64,000 bases of DNA, from positions 1 through 64,000 of the forward strand of contig NZ_PDFK01000007.1 in assembly GCF_002845985.1 (NCBI RefSeq), read 5' to 3'. This stretch comes from Lysinibacillus fusiformis. Lineage in GTDB: Bacteria; Bacillota; Bacilli; Bacillales_A; Planococcaceae. Positions 23,535 through 32,990 of this stretch are shown here, one piece after another. Every line of letters starts with the position of its first letter. Position 1 is the first letter of the stretch. The translations under genes were made by a program, and so were the position numbers. The notes beneath the pieces were generated by a model. That model was given only the letters and a program-made list of their open reading frames with translations, had not been told where the DNA came from and searched no databases.

Positions 23535-24674
23535 ATGAAGTCTTTTCGACTCATTCCAGCAATTGTAGCTGCTGCAATGCTAGTCGGCTGTGTACCTTCT
23601 GACAAGAAGGAAACAGAGCTTACACAGGAAACGCAACAGAAAGAAAAAGCTGAAACAACAATTATCCCAAGCATACAAATTGATGAATCCTATTATAAGA
23701 CGCTTATTCCTTATAAAGAGAGTGCAAGCAGAGGTCTTGTTGTGTCTAATATTTATACGAAATATGATATGAAGGAAGTTGAATCTGGTTTAATGCGTCT
23801 ATCTCAAAATGAGTTTGACACGGAAAACTATTACTTCCAAGAAGGTCAATATTTAGCTGAAAGTACGGTGAGCTCTTGGCTTGCCCGTAGTTCACAAACA
23901 GAAGATGGTTTAAATCCGCCGACCACAGACACAATGACACCAGAAGAACGGGCAACGAAGGCTCCCGTTTATTTATCCCACATTGTAGAGCAAAATTACT
24001 TAACAAAAACGAATGATAATAAAGTGAAATTAGGCGGAATTTCAATAGGTCTTGCCTTAAACTCTATTTATTATTACCAAAAAGAACAGTATGGCGAATA
24101 TTACGAAAAACCAATTTCAGAAGCTGAACTTGTTGAGCAAGGCAAAAAAATGGCCGCTGAAATTGTTTCCCGTTTACGTACACGTGAAGAGTTAAAAGAT
24201 GTACCAATTGTTGTTGGTTTGTTTAAGCAGCAAGCTCGCAATCAAATTATTCCAGGGTCATATTTTAGCTATGGTATAGCAAAAGCTGGACAGAACAGTA
24301 TTGCAGAGTGGGAAGGTATCGATGAAAATTATGTCTTGTTCCCAACTGATGATTCACAGGATGTTTACCGAGATGTCAGCAATAACTTCAAAATTTTTAA
24401 GCAAGACGTTGATAAATATTTCTCGAATTATACAAGTGTGATCGGAACAGGCTTCTATCGTAATAAGCAAATACAAAATCTTTCGATTGAAATTCCAATC
24501 CAATTTTTCGGTAAAGCAGAAATAATAGGCTTTACGCAATATTTGACGGGTATTCTAATCAATCAATTTGATAATATTCATGTTGAGGTGAGCGTTACTT
24601 CTATAAATGGCCCAGAGGCATTAATCATTAAGAAGGCCAATGATAAGGACCCTTACGTGCATGTCTATGATTAA
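23535..24674 (+). CDS. camS: CamS family lipoprotein
   Basis: The 379-residue protein is the YerH/CamS sex-pheromone lipoprotein family. A signal peptide with lipobox MLVGC (Cys19) is followed by a charged Glu/Lys/Gln linker and the CamS domain, including KDVPIVVGLFKQQ and PGSYFSYG motifs. In enterococci and staphylococci the signal peptide of such lipoproteins gives rise to peptide pheromones; here that is untested. AAGGAG precedes the ATG. It ends the pcrB-pcrA-ligA-camS block. Confidence 0.92.
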   Translation: MKSFRLIPAIVAAAMLVGCVPSDKKETELTQETQQKEKAETTIIPSIQIDESYYKTLIPYKESASRGLVVSNIYTKYDMKEVESGLMRLSQNEFDTENYYFQEGQYLAESTVSSWLARSSQTEDGLNPPTTDTMTPEERATKAPVYLSHIVEQNYLTKTNDNKVKLGGISIGLALNSIYYYQKEQYGEYYEKPISEAELVEQGKKMAAEIVSRLRTREELKDVPIVVGLFKQQARNQIIPGSYFSYGIAKAGQNSIAEWEGIDENYVLFPTDDSQDVYRDVSNNFKIFKQDVDKYFSNYTSVIGTGFYRNKQIQNLSIEIPIQFFGKAEIIGFTQYLTGILINQFDNIHVEVSVTSINGPEALIIKKANDKDPYVHVYD

Positions 24675-24675
24675 T

Positions 24676-24706
24676 ATAGTCAGCCTTTGTGCTGGCTATA
24701 TTTTTA
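24676..24706 (+). terminator. terminator after camS
   Basis: ATAGTCAGC/GCTGGCTAT forms a 9-bp stem with a six-base loop and is followed by ATTTTTA. It overlaps the camS stop region by one or two bases. Confidence 0.8.
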
Positions 24707-24906
24707 TGTAGATGGCTAGAATTAGAGGGACACAATAGGTAGATAGAGACAACACTTTGTTATAGTAGTGAAAGTTTCTATATTTTTAGTGAAAGTTGTG
24801 ATTTTTAATATGAAAAATGTTATGATTATTGGCATGGTTAACTTTATTCAACCCTATTGTTATCAATAAAAACAATGAATTGAACCAGTATTCGGAGGTG
24901 TGAAAA

Positions 24907-25194
24907 ATGGCTAAATTAACAAAAGAAGAAGTAAAGCACGTGGCAAATTTAGCACGTCTTGCTATTACAGAAGAAGAAGCAGAGAAATTTGCTGAACAGC
25001 TTGGAAAAATTACAGACTTTGCGGAGCAGTTAAATGAGCTAGATACAACGAATGTTGAACCAACAACTCACGTTTTACCACTAGTGAATGTAATGCGTGA
25101 AGACGTAGCTGTAAAAGGTTTAGACCGTGAAGTAATGATGTTAAACGTAAAAGAACAAGAAGATGGTCAAGTAAAAGTACCAGCTATCATGTAA
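24907..25194 (+). CDS. gatC: Asp/Glu-tRNA amidotransferase subunit C
   Basis: GatC is the small scaffold of the GatCAB amidotransferase, which converts Glu-tRNA(Gln) and Asp-tRNA(Asn) to the amidated forms. The 95-residue protein begins [18 protein letters not shown], typical of the family, and has the conserved NVMREDV segment near residue 60. GGAGGTG is upstream of the ATG. gatA follows after 24 nt. No strong promoter was found; a weak TATGAT lies at 24821. Confidence 0.95.
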   Translation: MAKLTKEEVKHVANLARLAITEEEAEKFAEQLGKITDFAEQLNELDTTNVEPTTHVLPLVNVMREDVAVKGLDREVMMLNVKEQEDGQVKVPAIM

Positions 25195-25218
25195 TACTAA
25201 AACATAGGAGGATTCCTC

Positions 25219-26682
25219 ATGACGTTATTTGAACGTTCAGCTAAGGAGTTACAAGCGGAAATGAAAGCAGGTAACTTATCAATCGCTGACTTAACGAAAG
25301 AAGCATACGAGCGTATTGCAAAGCTTGACAGTGATGTACAAGCATTCCTTGCTTCAAACGAAGAAAAAGCAACTGCACAAGCTGCTGAAATGGATAAAGT
25401 CCCATTTGAAGAGCGTGGACCACTGTTTGGTCTTCCAATCGGTGTGAAAGACAACATCGTAACAGAAGGTTTAGAAACAACTTGTGCCTCTAAAATTCTA
25501 GAAGGCTTTATGCCAATTTATGATGCCACTGTTGTCAATAAGTTACGTGAAGCTGGCATGATTACAGTGGGTAAATTAAACATGGACGAGTTTGCAATGG
25601 GTTCTTCTAACGAAAACTCATACTATAAAACAACAAAAAATCCATGGAACTTAAACCACGTACCAGGGGGATCTTCAGGTGCATCTGCAGCAGCAGTAGC
25701 AGCAGGTGAAGTACCATTCTCTCTTGGTTCAGATACAGGTGGTTCAATCCGTCAACCAGCAGCTTACTGTGGTGTTGTAGGGATGAAGCCTACATATGGT
25801 CGTGTATCTCGTTTTGGTCTAGTTGCATTTGCCTCTTCTTTAGATCAAATTGGACCAATTACACGCAACGTTGAAGATAATGCGCTATTATTAGAAGCCA
25901 TCGCAGGCTTAGATCCAAATGATTCTACATCGGCAAACGTAGAGGTACCAAATTACGCTGCAGCGCTTACTGGTGATGTAAAAGGCTTACGTATTGCTGT
26001 ACCAAAGGAATTCCTTGGTGAAGGTGTTGGCGAGGCAGCACGTCAATCAGTGCTTACTGCATTAGAGGTATTAAAAGGCCTAGGTGCTACTGTAGAAGAA
26101 GTATCACTTCCTCATTCAAAATATGCACTTGCTGCATACTATATCCTTTCTTCATCTGAAGCGTCTTCTAACTTATCTCGTTTCGATGGTATCCGTTATG
26201 GTTTCCGTGCAGAAAATGTTACAAATTTGATGGACCTTTATAAAGAAACACGTGCACAAGGTTTTGGTGATGAAGTAAAACGCCGCATCATGCTTGGAAC
26301 TTACTCACTAAGTGCCGGCACGTATGATGCGTATTATAAAAAAGCGCAACAAGCACGTACACTTATCAAAGCAGACTACGACAAAGTATTTGAAGACTTT
26401 GATGTTATCATTGGGCCTACATCCCCAACACCAGCATTTAAAATTGGTGAAAACGTCGATGATCCGATGACAATGTATGCGAACGATATTTTAACAATCC
26501 CGATGAACTTAGCTGGAGTACCTGCTATTTCAATTCCATGTGGCTTTGAAAACGGACTACCACTTGGTTTACAAATTATTGGTAAATACTTCGATGAAGC
26601 AACTATTTACCGTGTAGCTCATGCTTTTGAACAAGCAACAGAGTTCCATAAACAAGTTCCTCAAATGTGGGAGGGAAAATAA
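25219..26682 (+). CDS. gatA: Asp/Glu-tRNA amidotransferase subunit A
   Basis: GatA is the glutaminase of GatCAB. The 487-residue amidase-signature protein has the catalytic lysine in PIGVKDNI (about residue 78), the [16 protein letters not shown] serine loop near residues 150-165 and [14 protein letters not shown] with the nucleophilic serine near 177. TAGGAGG precedes the ATG. gatB starts 1 nt after its stop. Confidence 0.97.
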   Translation: MTLFERSAKELQAEMKAGNLSIADLTKEAYERIAKLDSDVQAFLASNEEKATAQAAEMDKVPFEERGPLFGLPIGVKDNIVTEGLETTCASKILEGFMPIYDATVVNKLREAGMITVGKLNMDEFAMGSSNENSYYKTTKNPWNLNHVPGGSSGASAAAVAAGEVPFSLGSDTGGSIRQPAAYCGVVGMKPTYGRVSRFGLVAFASSLDQIGPITRNVEDNALLLEAIAGLDPNDSTSANVEVPNYAAALTGDVKGLRIAVPKEFLGEGVGEAARQSVLTALEVLKGLGATVEEVSLPHSKYALAAYYILSSSEASSNLSRFDGIRYGFRAENVTNLMDLYKETRAQGFGDEVKRRIMLGTYSLSAGTYDAYYKKAQQARTLIKADYDKVFEDFDVIIGPTSPTPAFKIGENVDDPMTMYANDILTIPMNLAGVPAISIPCGFENGLPLGLQIIGKYFDEATIYRVAHAFEQATEFHKQVPQMWEGK

Positions 26683-26683
26683 C

Positions 26684-28111
26684 ATGAACTTTGAAACAGT
26701 CATTGGTTTAGAAGTACACGTTGAGTTGAAAACAAACTCAAAAATCTTCTCACCAGCACCAGCTCATTTTGGTGCTGAACCAAATACAAATACAACAGTA
26801 ATTGATTTAGGGTACCCTGGTGTCCTACCAGTCCTTAACAAAAATGTAGTAGATTTCGCAATGCGTGCTGCACTTGCACTTAATATGGAAATCGAACAAG
26901 AAACAAAATTTGACCGTAAAAACTACTTCTATCCAGATAATCCGAAAGCTTATCAAATTTCACAATTTGATAAACCAATCGGTAAAAACGGCTGGATCGA
27001 TATTGAAGTAGACGGCTATACAAAACGTATCGGTATTACACGTCTTCATATGGAAGAAGATGCTGGTAAACTTTCACATGCTGGGGATCACTCATTAGTT
27101 GACTTTAACCGTCAAGGTACACCACTTGTTGAGATTGTTTCTGAGCCAGACATTCGTACACCAAACGAAGCATATGCTTACCTAGAAAAATTAAAATCAA
27201 TTATTCAATATACAGACGTATCTGATTGTAAGATGGAAGAAGGCTCATTACGTTGTGATGCCAACATTTCTCTTCGTCCGTATGGTCAAGAAGAATTTGG
27301 CACAAAAACGGAGCTTAAAAACCTGAACTCCTTCAACTATGTTCGTCGTGGTTTAGAGCATGAGGAATTACGTCAAGCAGATGTATTATTATCAGGCGGT
27401 ATTATTGAGCAAGAAACACGTCGTTTCGATGAAAAAACAGGTAAAACAATTTTAATGCGTGTGAAAGAGGGAACAGATGATTACCGTTACTTCCCAGAGC
27501 CAGACTTAGTTCGTCTTTCGATTGATGATGCATGGCTAGAGAGAGTGAAATCAGAAATTCCTGAGCTTCCAGATGCTCGTAAAAAACGTTATGTAGAAGA
27601 ATTAGGCTTAACACCATATGATGCAGGAGTTCTTGTTATTTCTAAAGAAATCTCAGACTTCTTCGAGGCAATGATTGTGAACGGTGCAGATGCGAAACTT
27701 TCTGCTAACTGGCTAATGGGTGATGTTTCAGCTTACTTAAATGCGGAACAAAAAGACCTTAAAGATACTGCACTAACACCAGAAAACCTTGCTGAGATGG
27801 TGAAATTAATCACTGACGGAACAATTTCTTCTAAGATCGGTAAAAAAGTATTTGCTGAATTAGTAGAAAACGGTGGTTCTGCACAGGATATTGTGAAGGC
27901 GAAAGGTTTAGTTCAAATTTCCGATGAAGGTGCACTACTAGCCATCGTAACAGAAGTTTTAGATAACAATGCACAATCTATCGAAGACTTTAAAAATGGT
28001 AAAGATCGTGCGATTGGCTTCTTAGTTGGTCAAATTATGAAGGCAACAAAAGGTCAAGCCAACCCTCCAATGGTTAATAAATTATTACAACAAGAAATTG
28101 CCAAACGATAA
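26684..28111 (+). CDS. gatB: Asp/Glu-tRNA amidotransferase subunit B
   Basis: GatB binds the misacylated tRNA and phosphorylates it before amidation. The start at ATG 26684 follows GGGAGGG near the end of gatA and gives 475 residues beginning [15 protein letters not shown]. The [15 protein letters not shown] stretch (here [10 protein letters not shown]) and [10 protein letters not shown] and [13 protein letters not shown] motifs are present. The C-terminal helical domain, from about residue 330, ends with [14 protein letters not shown]. Confidence 0.97.
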   Translation: MNFETVIGLEVHVELKTNSKIFSPAPAHFGAEPNTNTTVIDLGYPGVLPVLNKNVVDFAMRAALALNMEIEQETKFDRKNYFYPDNPKAYQISQFDKPIGKNGWIDIEVDGYTKRIGITRLHMEEDAGKLSHAGDHSLVDFNRQGTPLVEIVSEPDIRTPNEAYAYLEKLKSIIQYTDVSDCKMEEGSLRCDANISLRPYGQEEFGTKTELKNLNSFNYVRRGLEHEELRQADVLLSGGIIEQETRRFDEKTGKTILMRVKEGTDDYRYFPEPDLVRLSIDDAWLERVKSEIPELPDARKKRYVEELGLTPYDAGVLVISKEISDFFEAMIVNGADAKLSANWLMGDVSAYLNAEQKDLKDTALTPENLAEMVKLITDGTISSKIGKKVFAELVENGGSAQDIVKAKGLVQISDEGALLAIVTEVLDNNAQSIEDFKNGKDRAIGFLVGQIMKATKGQANPPMVNKLLQQEIAKR

Positions 28112-28126
28112 TACTCGTTGTAACAT

Positions 28127-28168
28127 AATAGCCGAGAGAGCTTTATTGCTCCCTCGGCTATTAATTTT
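28127..28168 (+). terminator. terminator after gatB
   Basis: AATAGCCGAGAGAGC pairs with GCTCCCTCGGCTATT over 15 bp with one mismatch, followed by AATTTTC. The T run is short but the stem is strong. Confidence 0.7.
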
Positions 28169-28268
28169 CAAAAATGTAACTAATTTGCAATTTATAACAC
28201 TTAATAGTTGTTTAAAAAGAGTATTCATAGCAAAATATAGAATAGACAATAATAAGGGGGACGAGCCA

Positions 28269-28832
28269 ATGAAAACTGAACAACAATATTTTCAAGAAGC
28301 TATTTCGATACAACAATATATGGAGAACATGACGACGTTGAAAGAAGAGAGCTTCCGTATTTATGATGGTTTTGAAGTGCCAACAAACGATGGCTTCATC
28401 GAATTACTAAAAGATAAGCAGCCAAAAATTTTAACTATTACAGAAGATTGGTGCGGAGACGCTATGTTAAACAACCCTATTATTCGTCGTGTTGCTGAAG
28501 CGGCAGGGTTAGAAATGCGTACCGTTTTTCGCGATGCTGATACAGAGTTAATTGATCGTTATTTAACAAACGGTGGTCGTGCTATCCCGATTTATCTGTT
28601 GTTAGATGATGCAGGTGAGGTTGTAGGAAAATGGGGACCACGTGCGCCTGAATTACAAGAGTTAGTCGTAACGAAACGAGCGAGTTTACCAGATAAAGAA
28701 GATCCAACATTTGAAGAAGCTCAAAAAGCTCTTTATGCAGAAATTCGAGAGGAAAATATCTCGAACTCAACTTACTGGACGTATGTCTATGAGGACTTTA
28801 AAAAACAGGTAACAAACGCATTACAAAAATAA
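28269..28832 (+). CDS. thioredoxin-like protein with a single Cys active-site motif
   Basis: The start at ATG 28269 follows AAGGGGGACGAG; this gives 187 residues. ILTITEDWCGDAML near residue 60 aligns with the thioredoxin active-site strand, but the usual CxxC is WCGD with one cysteine. A cis-Pro-like RAIPIYLLLDD follows near residue 112. Members of the thioredoxin_9 group in Bacillus look like this. Redox activity of the usual dithiol type is unlikely. It stands alone between gatB and dgkB. Confidence 0.75.
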   Translation: MKTEQQYFQEAISIQQYMENMTTLKEESFRIYDGFEVPTNDGFIELLKDKQPKILTITEDWCGDAMLNNPIIRRVAEAAGLEMRTVFRDADTELIDRYLTNGGRAIPIYLLLDDAGEVVGKWGPRAPELQELVVTKRASLPDKEDPTFEEAQKALYAEIREENISNSTYWTYVYEDFKKQVTNALQK

Positions 28833-28905
28833 CAAGAGCATTGCAACATTTCAACGTAGAATTTCGTTGAATGAAATAGAATCTTATGAAGCAGGAAGGT
28901 ATGTT

Positions 28906-29820
28906 ATGAAACGAGCAAGAATCATTTATAATCCTACATCTGGACGCGAAGTATTTAAGAAACATCTACCAGAGGTGTTGGAAAAACTAGAGGTAGCAGG
29001 CTATGAGACATCCTGTCATGCAACAACATGTGAGGGAGATGCAACGCTTGCAGCAAAAAATGCGGTAGAGCGTGGTTTTGATATCATCATCGCAGTTGGT
29101 GGAGATGGCACATTAAATGAAGTTGTTTCAGGTGTAAGTCCATTTGAAAACCGTCCGAAAGTTGGTCTAATTCCGATGGGCACTACAAATGATTTTGCCC
29201 GTGCTGTGCATATTCCTCGAAATATTGATGAGGCTGTAGACATTATAATTCAAGGCGACACATTACCAGTGGACGTGGGTCTCTTAAATGGCGAACGCTA
29301 TTTCATTAATATTGCTGCTGGGGGACGCATTACAGAACTCACTTATGAAGTACCAAGTAAAATGAAAACAATGCTTGGTCAGTTAGCCTATTATGTAAAG
29401 GCAGTAGAAATGATTCCATCCATCAAAGCTTCCCATATGCGTATTGAATATGATGGCGAAGTATTTGATGGGGACGCCATGATGTTCCTATGTGGTTTAA
29501 CGAATTCAGTAGGTGGCTTTGAAAAACTTGCCCCTGATGCGAGTATTAATGATGGTTACTTTACAGTAATAGTACTGAAAAAAGTAAGCCTTCCAGAGTT
29601 TATTCAACTAGCTGCTATGGCATTACGAGGCGAACATTTAAATGACGATCGTGTCATTTATAAAAAAGCCAGCGTTGTCAAAGTCACGACTGAAAACGAA
29701 GTCCATCTTAACCTAGATGGCGAATATGGCGGAGACGCACCGGCTACATTTGAAAATCTGAAGCGTCACATTGAAATCTTTGTCCCACTTGCAGATATTC
29801 GAGAAGAAGACCGTATTTAA
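28906..29820 (+). CDS. dgkB: diacylglycerol kinase (DgkB/YerQ)
   Basis: DgkB phosphorylates diacylglycerol to phosphatidic acid, recycling lipid from lipoteichoic acid synthesis. The start is ATG 28906 with AGGAAGG upstream, giving 304 residues, near the Bacillus length. The lipid-kinase pattern is clear: IIYNPTSGRE at the N-terminus, VGGDGTLNEVVSG near residue 65 and PMGTTNDFAR near 92. In Bacillus it neighbours gatCAB and rlmCD, as it does here apart from the inserted cyd genes. Confidence 0.94.
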   Translation: MKRARIIYNPTSGREVFKKHLPEVLEKLEVAGYETSCHATTCEGDATLAAKNAVERGFDIIIAVGGDGTLNEVVSGVSPFENRPKVGLIPMGTTNDFARAVHIPRNIDEAVDIIIQGDTLPVDVGLLNGERYFINIAAGGRITELTYEVPSKMKTMLGQLAYYVKAVEMIPSIKASHMRIEYDGEVFDGDAMMFLCGLTNSVGGFEKLAPDASINDGYFTVIVLKKVSLPEFIQLAAMALRGEHLNDDRVIYKKASVVKVTTENEVHLNLDGEYGGDAPATFENLKRHIEIFVPLADIREEDRI

Positions 29821-29823
29821 TCA

Positions 29824-29867
29824 ATCCAAAAAGCTCATCCTATTTTAGTTGGATGAGCTTTTTGGAT
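29824..29867 (+). terminator. terminator after dgkB
   Basis: A perfect 17-bp inverted repeat (29824-29840 with 29851-29867) contains CTCATCC/GGATGAG with flanking A5/T5 runs. It is a strong terminator. Confidence 0.85.
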
Positions 29868-30167
29868 TCTATCTGATCGTACTTATAAAAGTAAGGGATC
29901 TGCATATTAGGAAGTCCCCTAAAGAGAAAAGCTTCACCACTCCCAAAAATATCTACCCCCCCCACACTCCCAAAGTTAACCTTCCCAATAGAAGCCGAAA
30001 ACCAGAACTGTGCCACATAAGAATCTCTGAAAACCTACTTAATCCGATTGCTTGCTTTATTAAATTGGAATGGACTAAATTATACAATTTCATCTTTAGA
30101 ACTTAGATTGTGAATGAATTTAGAAAAATGTTTGGCAAATGTGCGTATATTAGTTGAACAAAATTTG
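29868..30167. other. intergenic region, no supported gene
   Basis: This 300-nt stretch holds no ORF with a ribosome binding site. It includes a C-rich run at about 29958-29965 (eight C) inside an otherwise AT-rich sequence and an open frame of 85 codons without start signals, judged spurious. It may hold the promoter for the cyd leader; no convincing -35/-10 pair was found. Confidence 0.5.
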
Positions 30168-30215
30168 AAACCTTAATAATAGCCTGAAATTTCGGTCCGT
30201 TATTAAGGTTTTATT
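30168..30215 (+). terminator. leader terminator upstream of the cytochrome bd genes
   Basis: AAACCTTAATAA (30168-30179) pairs with TTATTAAGGTTT (30200-30211) over 12 bp and is followed by TATTCG after four T. It lies 26 nt before the small gene at 30241. It either ends an upstream RNA or attenuates the cyd operon. Confidence 0.65.
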
Positions 30216-30240
30216 CGTTGTAATAGTGGAAAATGGGGGT

Positions 30241-30363
30241 ATGGATAAGGGAAAGGAAGTGTTGCCTTTGTATAAGTCACAAGAAAAGAAACTTATATGG
30301 ATAAGTTTTGGTGTTGCAATTATTATGCTACTTTCCATTCTTGGAAGAATATTTGGAAGTTAG
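30241..30363 (+). CDS. putative one-helix membrane protein before cydA
   Basis: This frame of 40 codons reads from ATG 30241, though TTG 30262 or TTG 30268 fit better with AAAGGAAG at 30251-30258. The protein has a basic N-terminus (YKSQEKK) and one membrane segment, LIWISFGVAIIMLLSILG. It ends 12 nt before cydA. Small single-helix subunits accompany bd oxidases, but CydS is already encoded downstream. It may instead be a translational leader. It is too short for normal ORF calls. Confidence 0.45.
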   Translation: MDKGKEVLPLYKSQEKKLIWISFGVAIIMLLSILGRIFGS

Positions 30364-30375
30364 GGGGGCAATGAG

Positions 30376-31722
30376 ATGATTAATGAATCAGCAGTCTTTT
30401 GGAGTCGAGCATTAACGGAGTTAACATTATCGTTCCATATTATTTATGCAACGATTGGTGTAGGTGTCCCGTTGATGATTATGATTGCTCAATGGACTGG
30501 GTATAAAAAGAATGATGAGCATTATATCTTAATGGCGAGACGTTGGGCGCGTGGTTTTGTTATTACTGTGGCCGTAGGTGTTGTAACAGGAACTGCCATT
30601 GGCTTACAGCTTTCATTATTGTGGCCTAACTTTATGCAACTTGCTGGTCAAACGATTGCATTACCATTGTTTATGGAAACGTTTGCATTTTTCTTTGAAG
30701 CTATATTTTTAGGGATCTATTTATATACATGGGACCGCTTTGATAGTCAGAAAAAACATATGCTACTATTAATTCCTGTCGCTGTTGGAGCGTCGATGTC
30801 AGCGGTCTTCATTACAATTGTTAATGCTTTTATGAATGCACCACAAGGATTTGATATTGTAGACGGAGAACTTGTCAATATTCAACCTTTTTTAGCGATG
30901 TTTAACCCAGCCATGCCGACAAAGGTAGCGCATGTACTTGTGACAGCGTATATGACATCAGCATTTGTACTAGCAGCTATTGCGGGATACAGAATGTTAA
31001 AAGGCTCTAAGCATGTATACCATAAAAAATCCTTGCTTTTACTTATGAAAATTGGCTTAATTTTCTCCATAGCTGCTGCTGTAATTGGAGATTTTTCAGG
31101 AAAATACTTAGCTGAATATCAACCCGAAAAACTAGCCGCTGCAGAATGGCATTTTGAAACAGAGGGTAAAGCATCGCTTGTATTATTTGGTGTATTAGAT
31201 GGAGAAGAAGTAAAATACGCCATTAAAATTCCGTATGCTTTGAGCATTCTTGCACATTTTAATCCTAACGCAGAGGTAATTGGCTTAGATCAATTTGCGG
31301 AGGAGGATTTACCACCACTCTATATTCATTATCTCTTTGATATTATGGTGTCCATTGGTATGTTTATGGTGCTAGTTTCATTACTTTATGTTGTAGGGAA
31401 AGCACGGGGCTGGCAATTTATTCATTCGCGATGGTATAGATGGATTATTGTTGCGGGAGGACCTCTGTCAATCATTGCCATCGAAGCAGGTTGGTGGCTT
31501 GCGGAAGTTGGACGTCAACCATGGATACTGTATGGTCTAATGCGCACACCGGAGGGAGCTACTACGAGTGACCATGTGGATTTAATGATGCTATTGTTCG
31601 CAGGTGTTTATGCAGTTTTAGCAGTAGGAAGTATTGTCGTCTTGGTTCGAATGTTTAAAAAGAATCCAATCGAGCGTGAAATTGAAGATCGCCACTCTGA
31701 AAAAGGCGGTGACATCCTATGA
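30376..31722 (+). CDS. ythA: cytochrome bd ubiquinol oxidase subunit I (YthA type)
   Basis: Subunit I binds haems and oxidises quinol, passing electrons to oxygen. The 448-residue, about nine-helix protein has the haem-ligand His21 in TLSFHIIYATIG, GTAIGLQLSLLWPNF and METFAFFFEAIFLGIYLY motifs, and GRQPWILYGLMRT near residue 370. Its Q loop is short, as in the cyanide-insensitive YthAB group. It overlaps cydB by 4 nt. GGGGGGC precedes the ATG. Confidence 0.93.
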   Translation: MINESAVFWSRALTELTLSFHIIYATIGVGVPLMIMIAQWTGYKKNDEHYILMARRWARGFVITVAVGVVTGTAIGLQLSLLWPNFMQLAGQTIALPLFMETFAFFFEAIFLGIYLYTWDRFDSQKKHMLLLIPVAVGASMSAVFITIVNAFMNAPQGFDIVDGELVNIQPFLAMFNPAMPTKVAHVLVTAYMTSAFVLAAIAGYRMLKGSKHVYHKKSLLLLMKIGLIFSIAAAVIGDFSGKYLAEYQPEKLAAAEWHFETEGKASLVLFGVLDGEEVKYAIKIPYALSILAHFNPNAEVIGLDQFAEEDLPPLYIHYLFDIMVSIGMFMVLVSLLYVVGKARGWQFIHSRWYRWIIVAGGPLSIIAIEAGWWLAEVGRQPWILYGLMRTPEGATTSDHVDLMMLLFAGVYAVLAVGSIVVLVRMFKKNPIEREIEDRHSEKGGDIL

Positions 31723-32744
31723 CGTTAGAGGTATTAGGTATTTCCGTATTATGGATTTTTCTATTTGGCTATGTCATTGTCGCATCCATTGATTTTGGTG
31801 CAGGCTTCTTCAACGCTTATAGCCTACTAATTGGTAAAAATCATATTTTAACAAATATTATCAAACGTTATTTATCGCCTGTCTGGGAAGTAACCAATGT
31901 CTTTTTAGTATTCTTCTTCGTAGGGATCGTTGGATTTTTCCCACAAACTGCTTTTTATTACGGAACGATTTTACTTGTGCCAGTCAGTATTTCGCTTGTA
32001 CTGTTAGCAATTCGTGGCTCCTACTATGCCTTTGAATCGTACGGCACGCGAGGACATATAGGGTATACGCTGACATACGGTGTGGCAGGTTTATTAATTC
32101 CCGCTTCCTTATCTGTTGTTTTTGCCATTGCTGGTGGAGGCTATGTTGATCTGATTGATGGGCAACCTGTGCTAAACTACTGGACTTTATATACAAGTCC
32201 ATTTGCTTGGAGCATTGTGGTACTGAGCATCGCTGCTGTGCTGTATATTTCAGCCGTATTTTTAACGTGGTATGCTCATAAAGCAAATGACGTAGAAGCG
32301 ACTAAACTGATGCGAAAATATGCACTTGTTTGGGCAGCACCGTTAATGATTAGTGCACTGGGCATTATGTATGAAATGAAATCCATTAACCCAGAAAGTT
32401 ATAGTCACATGGTGAATTTATGGTGGATGTTTGCGATTTCAGCTGTCTTATTTATTATTACAGTCATGCTCATTGCCATGCGTAAAAAGTACGGACTTGC
32501 AGTTGGGCTTCTTATTGCTCAATTTGCTGTAGCCTTCTTTGCATATGGGATAGCACAATATCCATACTTACTGTATCCGTATTTAACAATTTATGATAGT
32601 TTTACAAGCACACAAATGGCGGTTGCTTTAGTCATCGCATTTATTTTAGGGCTGTGCCTTCTTCTTCCTTCACTCTATTTATTGATGAAACTATTCTTGT
32701 TCAATAAAAACTATGTGACAGGAAAAGAAGACAATCACGCATAG
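31719..32744 (+). CDS. ythB: cytochrome bd ubiquinol oxidase subunit II (YthB type)
   Basis: Subunit II is the haem-poor partner of CydA. The 341-residue protein has about eight membrane helices, with the N-terminal FGYVIVASIDFGAGFFNAYS typical of CydB and WEVTNVFLVFFFVGIVGFFP near residue 55. It starts within the end of subunit I (ATGA overlap). A 40-residue CydS gene follows after 14 nt. Confidence 0.93.
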   Translation: MTLEVLGISVLWIFLFGYVIVASIDFGAGFFNAYSLLIGKNHILTNIIKRYLSPVWEVTNVFLVFFFVGIVGFFPQTAFYYGTILLVPVSISLVLLAIRGSYYAFESYGTRGHIGYTLTYGVAGLLIPASLSVVFAIAGGGYVDLIDGQPVLNYWTLYTSPFAWSIVVLSIAAVLYISAVFLTWYAHKANDVEATKLMRKYALVWAAPLMISALGIMYEMKSINPESYSHMVNLWWMFAISAVLFIITVMLIAMRKKYGLAVGLLIAQFAVAFFAYGIAQYPYLLYPYLTIYDSFTSTQMAVALVIAFILGLCLLLPSLYLLMKLFLFNKNYVTGKEDNHA

Positions 32745-32758
32745 GAGGAAATCAAGGT

Positions 32759-32881
32759 ATGCAAAGTTTCTTAATTTTTTATGCACCTTTTATTGTCGTC
32801 ATTCTTGGGATCTTGTGTGCATTTTGGTGGGCACCAAGGGATTATCATATTACAAAAGAGCAAGAAAAGAGTCGCGAATAG
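32759..32881 (+). CDS. cydS: cytochrome bd small subunit CydS
   Basis: This 40-residue protein starts at ATG 32759 with TAGGAGG 10 nt upstream, right after ythB. It has one membrane helix, FLIFYAPFIVVILGILCAFW, and a charged tail. The pattern MQ-FLI-YAP at the N-terminus fits CydS, the third subunit found in the Geobacillus bd oxidase structure. It is too short for common ORF cut-offs. Its TAG stop lies in the loop of the operon terminator. Confidence 0.85.
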   Translation: MQSFLIFYAPFIVVILGILCAFWWAPRDYHITKEQEKSRE

Positions 32882-32893
32882 CGGCTCTTTTTT
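32865..32893 (+). terminator. terminator of the cyd operon, overlapping cydS
   Basis: AAAAGAGTCGC (32865-32875) pairs with GCGGCTCTTTT (32881-32891), one G-U, and a T run follows. The upstream arm is coding sequence of cydS and the stop codon spans the loop. Confidence 0.85.
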
Positions 32894-32990
32894 CAAGTTA
32901 GTGAGGAGAACAATATAACGGGCAAGTCTTGTTCTTTTTTCATTCGCCAACACATGCTACAATAAGGAGATTGAAATGGAGGATGTACGA

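Noticed and set aside
29849..30106. 85-codon forward ORF after dgkB
   Set aside because: It starts inside the dgkB terminator, lacks a ribosome binding site and its composition is random-like.
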